Shown here: positions 1 through 12,600 of the stretch, piece after piece
How positions within the stretch are numbered: position 1 is the stretch's first letter
Layout of the letters: every line of letters starts with the position of its first letter
DNA from: Branchiostoma lanceolatum
Taxonomy: Eukaryota; Chordata; Leptocardii; Amphioxiformes; Branchiostomatidae
NCBI RefSeq assembly: GCF_035083965.1
Contig: NC_089732.1
Location: 9,687,424 to 9,751,423, forward strand
Direction of reading: 5' to 3'
DNA: 64,000 nt
The notes under the pieces: model-generated
What the model was told of the DNA's origin: nothing
Databases searched by the model: none
What the model saw: the letters and a program-made list of their open reading frames with translations, nothing else
Position numbers and translations under genes: made by a program

Positions 1-648
1 TTCAGTTTGACACTGTCTTGGTCGTTTTGTTCTTTTTAAAGAACAAAACGACGAAGACACGTGTCACACCGGCTTGCTTATCCGATTAAATCATGCATGG
101 ACTAATAGCTGGAAAATCACCTCAATTTTACCAGATTTGGCACGCCTTAGTATTTCAAAATTGTTTCATAAATCACATAAAGGGGTCGTAAAACAACTAC
201 GAAACAAGTTTAGCTGTTCATCGACAGGCATCGCCGTTTCCTTTGTAGATGAATAGCAATTTTATTTCAATTTGTATAAAAAAAGACGTTCATCATTTGA
301 GTGGCAAATATGCACGTGTACCCCGAGGGCAAATATCAATTAGGCCATGTTCATTTGATCATATGGATGACATCCTCTGGGAACCCAAAAACTGATACGA
401 GCGTGCCAATCAAAAAAAAATTTAAAAAAAGTTGCCTTCATTATGAAATCTACGTGGTCAGGAAGGTTGAACAAATGACTAAACACACAGAGACTGGTAT
501 ACCAAATAATGGATTCTTCATTTTTGGTCTTTCACATCTTCTTCTTTGAGTTTGGCATTCTACACATTAGTATCCGTTTTCCGAGTTATCATTTTGCAAT
601 TTACAGCATACATTTGCTGAATGTCGTTGTTATCGTTTGCCACACCAG
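1..648 (+). other. Intron 1 (3' part) of receptor copy A
   Basis: No exon is seen. Bases from the left edge to about 330 resemble the intron 1 stretch of copy B at about 19685-20030; both include the phrase ggactaatagctggaaaatc. The tandem duplication therefore included intron 1, and the signal-peptide exon of copy A should lie upstream of the window. Confidence 0.7.
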
Positions 649-3600
649 GCGTGATGTATGCAGCTGGGAACAAGGAAGCGTACGGCGAGGGGGTTCGTAA
701 TCTCCTACGTGACGTCAGCGAGTCGCCAGGATTCCCCGATGCCACGTTCTCTCTGGTGGAGCTGGAGTCCAGCTGTACGGAGAAGGACGCTCTGGACAAC
801 GGTAATCATGATCGCATGTCCTCTCTCTGTGCTTTTTACGGCTCTGTCTCTCTTTTCTTCCCGAAGCCACCGCTATTGACAGTGTTGATCTTTTCTTTAT
901 GGTTTTAACTTTAACGTTGTACTTTGCGTAAATATACAGTTGGTATGCGTAGCCACCGTTGGAAAAAGACTATATGAGGTAACAAGACTGGACTCCAGTA
1001 GCCTCCGTTGCAGGCTCTGAACCGGCTTTTTGGGGGGCTGAATAATACACTTTTTGCAGCCAACCCGTAACTATCAGCCAACCCTGTAACTCTAGCCGGC
1101 TATAGTTACAGGGTTGGCTGATAGTTACGGGTTGGCTGCAAAAAGTGTATTATTCAGCCCCCCAAAAAGCCGGTTCAGAGCCTGCAACGGAGGCTAGGAC
1201 TCCAGTATATGAGCCCGGGAATAAACTGATGGTACGGTCACAGGGAGCGCCCCCGGGCAGGTCTTTTTTTTTTTCACTTTCGGGCGTGACCCCTACGTGG
1301 CCCCGTGGGACACCCTGCGGATAGTAGGTTATTTTGGGGTACGACCGGGCCCCTGATTTTTTCATTCGGAGCTAAAATCAACCCGGGACCCGGTAACGTG
1401 AGAACACTGAGAGGTACTCTTCCGGTGTCCGGGACAAATTTATGGCTTCGGGCTCTGGCCGGGGCTACACCCTCTACGGGCACCGGTGCAAATTTGACCG
1501 TAGCATAACTAGGATGGCACCTAGGATACAGTGAGTCTGTGCAACTGTACATGAAATGATGATGAGTCTCTCAATCAACTGCCATTACAGCCGCTGCCTG
1601 GTTCAAGCAAAAAGGCATCTGTAACATCCTAGTGGTGAACAACGACAGGAAGGTTGTTTCACAGGACCACAGTCTGGAAGGGGAGGCAACTCACTGCTAT
1701 TACCATGACCTAACCAGTAACAACAGTGAGCTGCTCACCATGGTTGTTCAGCGCCCAAAGGTACGTTTTGCCACAAGACTTGATAACGCCTTTTGTGCAG
1801 TGTTTTTTTTTATCACTTCGTGGCCACAACGACAAGGGCCGTCAAGTACAGTAAGAATGTGATGCTCTGCTGGCGAATGTTTGTTGGCTTGTGAATAGGA
1901 TAACCCAGAGAGTCTTTTTCTTAAGGACTCTCTTACAAAAGCTATTTCATTGTCTTATCCCAGCTGACGCATAGCTTGCCGCCCAACAGCGGAATCTGGG
2001 TGACGTCATATCCGAAGCCGGACGACTTGAGCCTGATGATTGTCCACACGGTCGAGAAGTACAAGTGGACTTCAGCCTTCGTCTTGTACGACAGATTCGC
2101 AGGTACACATCTTTTATCCTTAAAACTTTTTTTGGTCTGCTTAATAGCAATCCAGATATTGGACCAAAATGGTTGAATATCGGCTAAGCCATAGGTGTTC
2201 TGATCCCGATTCCGTGCAAGAACAAAGACACCTCTCCTTCGTCGGAGAAACTAAAACGTCTGTCCCGATAGGAGTAGAGGCAGACCCAGCGTGTGGTGGA
2301 TGAAAACCTACCGGTCCTAAGCTCGCAGCTACAGGCTTAGCTCTTAGCTCATACACTCTAAGCCATTTGCTGATCATGGTTGAATAATCTCTACATAAAG
2401 ACCCTTCGGCTACGGTGGCAACTTGTTGATGGTCCCCAGGTCATTGGCTTGTTGTTGTTTTTTTCCATTGGCCCAAGCATTAACTGGAGAATCCTGTCTG
2501 TAGTGGCCACCTTTTTACTGTGATCAAGTCCCTTGAGTGGCCACTGTAGACATATTGGAGTGACAGAGTCTTTTTTCCAGACGCCTACCGGAGTCTGGAG
2601 AAGTTCCTGAACTGGGCCGCAGACCGGAACTGGCTCCTGCGGGTGAAGGAGATCCCGCTGATAGGAGAAGGTCCGGACAAGGTGGACAAACCCGCGCTGA
2701 CCACACTTCTCAGACAGGTCAAGACATCTCGCGAGACTCACGTGATTCTTTTGTCCAATTCCGCAATCATCAATGACGTCCTTGACCGGGTATGTGATTG
2801 TGCACATGGAAAATATTTTGGTCATGATTAAAATTTCCTGGTGCACGTAGCAACAGAAATGTAGAAACGATGCATAAAGCTTGCAAAATAAACGTCTACC
2901 CCATGGCCTAATAATACGATTGCTATGCATTTGATAGGTAAATGTTTTACATGCACACATTTTGAGTGTTGAGGAGAAATAATTTTTGTTTCTGCGCATG
3001 TCTAGGCCGTGTATCTGCTGATGGTGAATTACCAGTACCACTGGATCATCACTAGTCTGGTGAGTATTTACAGCTTAAGATTCTTCATCGTTCAAGGATA
3101 TGTTTCTGTAGCTCAATTGGCAGCAGCCTCACAGTTGAGCTCATGGTTACAACTACTAGTAGTTCGTAACTTGGAGACCTTGGTTTGAATCCGAGAGGGG
3201 CATCCTGATTTACGGTTGCATTCGTCTTTTGGAAGGGACGTAAAATGCTGGTCCCATGGCCGAGGAGATACCACAACAGCCTCATTACTCAGATGGGCAC
3301 CTACTGGCTGTGCTTCAGATCAATTACCTTTTCTATGAGTGCATGTTATATACGTCCTTCCCCCACCATATGATGTATAGGGAGATCATCTTTGACTTTG
3401 TTTCAGTAGTCCATGAGCTACACACGCACTACTGAAGGAAGTTAGTTCATTCGTAGCAAAGATAATAGTATCATATTTCCCCAATAGGAAAGGACAGGCA
3501 ACTAGTCCTTGGATAGGAAGAGTGCTGACCGTTGTTTTGTCTCTTTGATCTTACAGAACGCCCCTCTTGGAGACCTCGGGTTTGACAACTTTCGGGACAC

Positions 3601-6600
3601 GGGTGTCAGGGTGACGTTTTTTCACCCCAACACTGAACTTGGTGGCAATGTAAGTGTTTTCATTTGTGACGTTTATCAAATCAGTTTACAGTAATAATGC
3701 CTTTTGAATGTGGCGAACATGTTCAGAATTTGGCTGAAATGAAACCAGATCATATGGGGCAAACTTGTCCATTTCAAGTATACAAACGACACAGGGATTT
3801 GTTGTTAGTACGTGTCGTTGTTGCAGCAAGAAAATATAATATACACCCAAATCAAAATTCGGACCAACATGACGGAGCAGGACAATTGTTGTCTTCTTGT
3901 CTCGGAGTCATAGTTGACTCACATTTTGATGGCAGACCCGAATATTCGAACGGCTGGTGTTGGACGGTGCCTTGTCTCTGGCCAACTCGGCGATGGAGGC
4001 CGCTCGTGCCGTGGACAGGGGGGAAATGACGGAGGGAGAAGCACAGTGTCGTCTGCGGGACTACATCACAGAGGTACGGTTGTCTCATACCTTCAGATAG
4101 AATGTTATCTCAGAAGGGACGACTTAAAGGATCAAGGGGACACGGTGAATCCAGAATAAGGCTTAAATACGCTATGACCCAAAAAATCCTGTTGCTGTTT
4201 CCTGTTAGCCATGCGTGTTCAGCTTGCGTCCAGATTTCTAAAGGTCTTTTTTGACAACTATGTTGCCGAGCTGGGATAAGACATCGACAGAGCTGATAGA
4301 CCTCTAATTTTGTACGTATAGTTAAATAAGGCGAGTAATCGTCAATGTCTCCAGGCATACAGCTTGTAGTTGTCAACATGACAGGCTGCTATAACCGATG
4401 ATGCCCATCACGTTTGGTCCAACAGATCGAGTTCGAAGGCTTCACCGGTAATGTCCGCTACAAAAACGTGAGTGTCTCCAGTCACGTCAGGACCAACCTG
4501 GTCATGGAGCTGGTGGAGAATACAGGCAGTGATTTGGTCAAGGTAACTAACATCCGTTATAAAAAAAAAACTGAAAAATGTGTTCCAACATCTAGTGTTC
4601 ATCGCAACTTGATCACATAGTGAGAAGAAGGTAGCGATGAACATACGTCTTCGCATGACTGAAGGCCGCTGTCACTAACAGTAATTAGCTTTAACGGGCA
4701 TCAGATCAGAATGTTTTGACCCTGATCATCCCGACACACTTCCTGACACCATGTTTCTGGTTTCCCTGCAGGTTGGGAAGTGGAGTCAGGTGGACGGCGC
4801 CAACCTCACCTCCCAGTTCAACTCCAGCTTCTTCACCAACCCCGTGCTGGGCGGCAAACGGCTCAGGATCATTTCGAAAAAGGTAGGAGATGCCTGAGTG
4901 CATTGTCTTGATATTTGGTGTGTGGGTAGGTCTTGATGAGACCTCAGAATGATTAGATTTTGGTCCCCTAGGGGCTTGTTATAGTACTGCATCGGAACTT
5001 CGAATTCCAGCTTTGTTATCTCATGTTCTGAACATGCTATGGTCATGCTTTTTGAGTGGCAGATAGCTCGCTGAAGGTAGAATAAGATTGGAACCCCTAG
5101 CGGCTTTTGTTAACTGCAAGGGCAAATTGTGTTTCAGATTTTGAAAGGGAATAACCTTTATGCGTGTTTTTCTGTGGTGTCTTCTCTTCCTGTTACAATG
5201 TGCCACACTACGAAATACGGGTCTAGGTGTTTTTCAACTTTGTAACCATTTGCGTCTGCATTTTTAGAGAGACCCTTGGGTCAGACTGAAGCATCACGCT
5301 GACACAGAGGGTCTGAAAGGGGTTGAACGTTATGAAGGTTTCCTCATCGACATGCTGAAGGTCATGGCCATCAGACTGAACTTCACTTTCGACATCGACG
5401 TGCCCGACAACATCACGATCGGGTCCCAGAACGAGGCGGACGGCAGCTGGGACGGTATGATCGGCCTGCTGGCAAGACGGGAGGTAAATATGTCTAATAC
5501 TTGGGTCACATTTGCACCGGTGCCCGTAGGGGGTGTAGCCCCGGCCGGGCCCCGCAGCCACAAAGTTTGTCCTGGTGGACTACTGGACATCGAGGGGTGG
5601 GGGGACCTCTCGGTACGCGGTGTTCTCACGATTAGCTTACGGCATCTATGTATTACTGTGTCCCGGGTTGATTTCAACGCCGAGTTGAAAAAAAATCCCG
5701 GGGCCCGGCTGAGCCCCAAAATAGCCCGGTGGCCACAGGGTCCCATAGAGCCACGCAGTGGTCACGCCCGAAAAAAAAAACCCGTTAACTACCCGGCGGG
5801 TTCAAGTTTATCTTTCTATAAATGTAAACTGGGGTTGGCACAAAATTCTGTTTTTCATTTTCCGCTCACTCTTTAGTACGATCTGGCCCTGGACGCCGTG
5901 GCGACTCGCTCGTTCCGTCTGAAGGCTGTGGACTTCACGGAGCCGATAGAGATGGCCGGGTACTACCTCATCATGAAGCGGCCCTCCAGGGCTGCCCCCG
6001 GTCTTCTCCAGTTCCTCAATCCCTTCAGGTGAGCTACTGCTAATGCCCTTTGTGAAATCAAGCACTGCTAAATCTACCGGGCCTTTGCCCATGGGTTTAG
6101 CAATGGTATGGACCTTTCGAAAAAGAGGAACCGAAAATTGATTTTCAATGTTGGTCAGATCATGTACAGATCAAAGAAAGAAATAGGAGCTATTTACACT
6201 GCGCTATAATTGGATCAATCCGCCAATGACATCACCTAATGCTATAAAAGGAGCGGCAGTTGACCATGCTGTGTAGTTAACTGAAATCCTACGCAACGAC
6301 TGGACGTGGTGGGCAGTCTGTCCCGGGCTCGAAGTGGGGTCTTCTTACAATGGAGTGTGCGTCCACCGGTGCTTCGAGCGGCCTTTGGCAGCGTCTTGAG
6401 TCCTAGGAGAGGTTTTCTGGACTACCACGACCGAATTTCGGTCAAGGTTTGGCTAGTTACTGAGCTGGTTTTGGCAGAGCGGGGGATGTTTTGTTTTTAG
6501 GCCGTAACGAGTTTAGTTGACGGCTGTTATTTTCCCGTTTTTCAGTTTTCTGCTTGTGGCTTCGTTTTTACGAGTTGGGTTTGTTTCCTGGGGTGTTTTG

Positions 6601-9600
6601 TAGCTTGTTTTAACCTCGGGGTTTTCTCAAGTGCCTTTTTTAGCGTGTTTTGACGATTTCTCGTTGCAGCTGTTTTTGTCGACGGGATTTTGGCGGCTTT
6701 TTTGCACGTGGGACATTTGCATTTGTATGCGTGGAGAATTTCTTTTGTTCTCTGGTTTTCGTAACAGGGTTACTCGGGTGGTTTACAGTAAATGGTAAGG
6801 GAAGGGTACCTGAGTGGAGCTTTCGGCCTTGGCAAATCGGTGTCCTGGCCCTCGGTCGGATTGGGACTTGTTCTTCCCTTTCGATGTAAGTTTCCTTGGG
6901 TGGGTAGCGTGTGTTTTGTGTGTTTTGCTTCGGCCATTAAGTGGTGTTGTGTGCCTTTACAGTGATAAGCCAAGCTCCACGGGTACCCACTGCGAGTCTG
7001 CAGGACTTCACACAACAGGCGACCCCGGCAGTCAACACTTCGGAGGCAAGCGGTTCCGCAGCGGACATGTTTAGCACGTCAGGCAGGCGTTACACCAAGA
7101 AAGTCGCCGCCGTTGTTCAAGTGCTGGATGGGCCTCGTCAGAGTCCAACTCAGCACCCAGAAGGATGGGACACGCGGACACTTGGGGCTGCCTAATCGAG
7201 AGATGCAGGACCTGTGGCGATGGCGTGAAGTGGCATCTGCCAGGGCAGCTGACCTGCTGCCACCATTTTTGTCTGCAGGAATTTTGGCGGGAGTCCGGCG
7301 TACTTGGGTTTTCTTTCTTTGAATCGTATTTCGGTGATTTGCATTTGTATGACGGAGACGCCGGACATGTTTGTCTGCGTTTTTGTTCTGATTATGCCTG
7401 ATGCGATACGTTTTGTGTTTTGTTGTCTACAGTTTGGCGTCCTGGAGGCCGGTACTGCCTATGAAAAGCTGCCTACCAATTGTGGCGGACAAGAACCTTG
7501 CAGTGACAGAGAAGCGATGGTGGAACAAGCTCCGCGTTTGTTTGTAATTTATAGGCGAGGGCTTCAGGCTTTTCGGAGCTCGTTTCTTTTGAGACGTGTT
7601 GTTTGTTGATTTTCCTTTGCTTTGTTTACGAGTGGTTGTCTCATGGGTGTTGTTTATTTTAGGCTGGCAAGTCACTCCGGAAGATGGGAGACTGCGGTGA
7701 CAGAAATGTTAACCACTTCGGCTGCAGCAGTCGCTACCGAGACGGGAGAAAACATGCTGGAGTAGAGAGGCGTGCGGTGGAGACATTAGGGATGCCGTGG
7801 ACAACTGTCGAGTAGCAATATGAGGTACGTATTACTGAGAGATTTGTACGTCGTGGTGGTGTTCGTCGACGTCCCCAGTTGAGTGTTATTTGGCACATTT
7901 TAGTGCTAACACTAGCAGAGGGGCAGTCGAGCGGTTGCACACGTGACGTGACAAATGTGTACGTCGTGGTGGTGTTCGTCGACGTCCCCAGTTGAGTGTT
8001 ATTTGGCACATTTTAGTGCTAACACTAGCAGAGGGGCAGTCGAGCGGTTGCACACGTGACGTGAGAAATTTGTACGTCGTGGTGATGTTCGTCGACGTCC
8101 CCAGTTGAGTGTTATTTGGCACATTTTAGTGCTGACACTAGCTGAGGGGCAGTCGAGCGGTGACACACGTGACGTGACAAATGTGTACGTCGTGGTGGTG
8201 TTCGTCGACGTCCCCAGGTGAGTGTTATTTGGCACATTTTAGTGCTAACACTAGCAGAGGGGCAGTCGAGCGGTGGCACACGTGACGTGAGAAATTTGTA
8301 CGTCGTGGTGATGTTCGTCGACGTCACCAGTTGAGTGTTATTTGGCATATTTTAGTGCTGACACTGGCTGAGGGGCAGTCAAGCGGTGACACACGTGACA
8401 TGACAGATGGGTGCGTCGTGGTGATGTTCGTCGACGTCCCCAGTTGAGTGTTATTTGGCACATTTTAGTGCTGACACTAGCTGAGGGACAGTCGAGCGGT
8501 GACACGTGACGTGAGAGATTTGTACGTCGTGGTGATGTTCGTCGACGTCCCCAGTTGAGTGTTATTTGGCACATTTTTAGTGCTGACACTAGCTGAAGGG
8601 CAGTCGAGCGGTGACGCACGTGGCGTGAGAGATTTGTGCGTCGTGGTGATGTTCGTCGACGTCCCCAGTTGAGTGTTATTTGGCACATTTTTAGTGCTGA
8701 CACTAGCTGAGGGGCAGCCGAGCGGTGACACACGTGACGTGACAGATGTGTGCGTCGTGGTGATGTTCGTCGATGTCCTCAGTTGAGTGTTATTTGGCAC
8801 ATTTTAGTGCTGACGCTAGCTTAGGGGCAGTCGAGCGGTGATACACATAACGTGACAGATGTGTGCGTCGTGGTGGTGTTCGTCGATGTCCTCAGTTGAG
8901 TGTTATTTGGCACATTTTAGTGCTGACACTAGCTGAGGGGCAGTCGAGCGGTGACGCACGTGACGTGACAAATGTGTACGTCGTGGTGATGTTCGTCGAT
9001 GTCCTCAGTTGAGTGTTATTTGGCACATTTTAGCGCTGTCTCTAGCTGAGGGGCAGTCGACCGGTGATACACATAACGTGACAGATGTGTGCGTCGTGGT
9101 GATGTTCGTCGATGTCCTCAGTTGAGTGTTACTTGGCACATTTTAGTGTTGACACTAGCTGGGGGGCAGTCGACCGGTGATACACATAACGTGACAGATG
9201 TGTACGTCGTGGTGATGTTCGTCGATGTCCCCAGTCGTGTGTTATTTGGCACATTTTAGCGCTGACACTAGCTGAGGGGCAGTCGAGCGGTGACACACGT
9301 AACGTGACAGATGTGTACGTCGTGGTGATGTTCGTTGATGTCACCAGTTGAGTGTTATTTGGCACATTTTAGTGCTGACATTAGCTGAGGGGTAGTAGAG
9401 CGGTGATACACGTAGCGTGACAGATGTGTACGTCGTGGTGATGTTCGTCGATGTCCTCAGTTGAGTGTTATTTGGCACATTTTAGTGCTGGCACTAGCTG
9501 AGGGACAGTCGATCGGTGACACACGTGACTTGAGAGGTGTGTACGTCGTGGTGAGGTTCGTCGATGCCCTCAGTTGAGTTTTATTTGGCACAGTTGAGTG

Positions 9601-12600
9601 CTGACACTAACTGAGGGGCAGTCGAGCGGTGACACATGTGACGTGACAATTGGGCACGTCGTGATGTTCGTTGATGTCCTCGGTTGAGTGTTCTTAGGCA
9701 CAATTAGTGTGGGCATTCGCTGTGGGGTAGTCGAGCGTGACACGCGTGACATGAGCAATTTACACGTCGTAGTGGTGTTCGTCGATGTCTTCAGTTGAGT
9801 GCTCTTAGGCGCGATTAACGCGGGCACTTGCTGTGGGGCTGTCGAGTGTGACACGTGACGTGAGAGATGTGTACGTCGTAGTGGTGTTCGTCGATGTCCT
9901 CAGTTGAGTGTTATTTGGCACATTTTAGTGCTGGCACTAGCTGAGGGACAGTCGATCGGTGATACACGTAGCGTGACAGATGTGTATGTCGTGGTGATGT
10001 TCGTCGATCTCCTCAGTTGAGTGTAGTGTTCTTCGGTACAATTGGCGCGGACGCTCGCTGAGGGGCCTTCGAGTGTGACACCCGTAACATGGGATTTGTG
10101 TCGTGGTGGTGTTCTTTGATGTCCTCAGTTGAGTGTTCCTTTGCACAATTAGTGCGGGCACTCGCGGTGGAGCGTGACACATCGCGAGATCGAGAGTTGC
10201 AGACACGTTACATCGTGCATGTGGTACGTGTCTATGCCCTCAGGGGAGGGGTATCGAGCGCATTTAGTGCGGGCACTCGCGGAGGGGCAGTCGAGCGATA
10301 CATAGGTTGGGTGGGAAGGATATAGTATATCGTGTATATGGTGTCCTCACTGGAGCGTTTTTGGTGCATTTGGTGTGGACACTCGCTGTCGGGCTGTCGA
10401 GCGGGACTCACAGGGCGGGGCTCACGGGCCTCACATCGTGCATGTGGTGTTCGTCCATGTCCCAGTGGTATATTTCTGTGGCACATTTAGTGTGGACACT
10501 CACGGTCGGGCTATCGGGCGTGACTCACAGGACGAGGCTCACAGGCTTAACATCGTGCATTTGGTGTCAGTGGAATATTCTTATGACACAGTTTTAGTGC
10601 GGACGTTCGTTGTAGGGTGGTCGAGCGTGATACACATGGCGGGTGTGAAGGGTATACGTCATGCGTGTGGTGTCAGTTGATGTCCTTAGTGGAGGGTTTC
10701 TTTGGGCACAGTTTGTGCGGACACTCGTTGGCGGGCAGAACGAGCGTGATACACATGGTGAGTGTGAAGGGTATACGTCGTTTAGGCGGTGTTCGTCGTT
10801 GTCTTCAGTGGAGTGTTCATTTGGCACGTTTCAGTGCGGGCACACTGACGCGTGACACACATGGTGAGTGTGAGGAGATTTACGACGTGCATGTGGTGTC
10901 GTCTATATCCTCCGTTGAATGTTATTTGGCACGATCTTAGTACGGATGGCTAATGGCGAGCATGACACACGTGGCGATCGTGAAGGGTTACGTCGTGCAT
11001 GTGGGGTTTGTCAATATCCTCGGTAGGGTAGGGTCTTCTTTGGCATGTCTTAGGGCAGGCATTCGTGCATGTGGCATACATCATGCTCGTGAAGGGTGTG
11101 TAACGTGCATGCGGTGTGTCGGGAAGGCGAGCGTGACCTACATGGCGAGCGTTAGTAGGTATTCGTTGCCATGGGAATACGTTTATGACCTAGTTGTTGA
11201 AAGGTTAAGTGTGTGGCTCGTATGGCGAGCGCCAGATGACTTTGAATTGTGCAGGTGCGGCGCATCAATGTTGTAAGGTGGCTGTTTGCACACGTACACT
11301 CGACATGGTAGCACTACCAGCTGGGCGGAGGATCACATGGCAAGGGTTGTAAGATTTACGTGCCCCATGTTATGTACGACGATGTTGTCGGTTGAGAGGT
11401 ATTTTGGTGTTTATTGCACGCTCTCGCTGTCGGATAATAGGGCGGCAAAGAGTTTGCGTCGTGCATGTCAGGTTCGGCGACATCGTCAGTTGAGTGTCAT
11501 TGTGGCGCATTTTCGAGTGCGAATGCTGGTAGCACATTTGACAGGCGAGAGTATTTGTCGTGCATGTTGTCGGGTCACTTGGCTGTTATAGTGGCGATTT
11601 GCAAGAGAGGCACCAATTGATGGGCGGTCCGGCGGTGACACACTTGGCAAGCAGGAAGTAATTTGGCATCGGGCATGTGACGTTCGTTACTCTCGCCACG
11701 AGAGTGTCTGTTCGGCGCGTTTTATGTGTGAACGACCAGTAATACGCAGTCAGATGCCGTCTTACACATGACTAGCGCTGAAGGTTGATAGGTCACGCTC
11801 GTGGTGGATAGAGGCACTCAATGGCGATATCGATGGTCTCGTCATGCATATGAGTAAGACACAAGCCGGGAGTGCTGAAGGGACGGTGCGCATGGACTGA
11901 AACTGTGACAGATTGCTCTTAGAAAACAGTCATTGTTATTTCGGTCACGGTAGGTACATTGGGAGACCGTTGGTAGATGGTAACAGTGGCTATGTCCTTG
12001 TAGGGCATGGGAGTTTAAACCTAGGAGAAATGCAAGATGGGAGAGAAATCTGTTCCTTAAAAAATGTTAGCTAAGGGGATAAGTTGCCGGCAGCGGGTGC
12101 GACTACGCCAGATGGGGTCTAGGCCAACGGGTTTAGGCGATCCGGCCCAGTTAAGGCGTGGAAGCGAAGAGCTATTTTAGATATTTTTTCGTCTCAAACG
12201 ACTGGGCCCATCGATGGTAAAGCCATCTTTTGATTGGGGCTGTAGGTCGGAAGCCGGATAAACGCAAGTTTACTTGACGGTAGAGTAAGGGAAATGGTCT
12301 GCTCGAGTTTGAGTATGGGTTCAAATGCACTTCTTAGAGTTGAAGAGAGGCTGGCTTAGGCGTTTGACTCATAACGAGCTTCAACGGGGCTTCGAGCAGG
12401 ACGGCGCTTACCAGACCCGCCCATTCGAGGAAATATTAGGCGTAAGGTAAGCTTTAGTCTGCAGCGGTTTTCAGACCCTGTCCTTGTCGGTAAAGAAAGG
12501 CTGAGGCGTCGGAAGATGTTCCCTGGCTTTATTGGTTCTTCTTTGGTGAACTGGAATGGCATTTTGGTTTGGATTTAGCAGCTCCTAGTTTTGGAGACAC

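Noticed and set aside
2391..3041. 216-codon open frame on the minus strand across receptor exons
   Set aside because: Antisense shadow of two receptor exons and the intron between them; no independent coding signal.
3100..3200. tRNA gene
   Set aside because: A- and B-box-like motifs are present but no acceptor stem or anticodon loop closes, and the sequence continues into a SINE body.
8338..8733. Open frame of about 131 codons on the minus strand (and neighbours with the same repeating peptide)
   Set aside because: It is the translation of the 113-bp minisatellite. Units of 112-114 bp shift its frame, and it has no start context or splice structure.
7826..10040. Possible CRISPR array
   Set aside because: The whole 113-bp unit repeats with no unique spacers, and the setting is a eukaryotic intron.
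11286..11591. Possible element-encoded protein
   Set aside because: The 101-codon frame has no recognisable domain, lies beside degenerate minisatellite sequence and has biased composition; not supportable.
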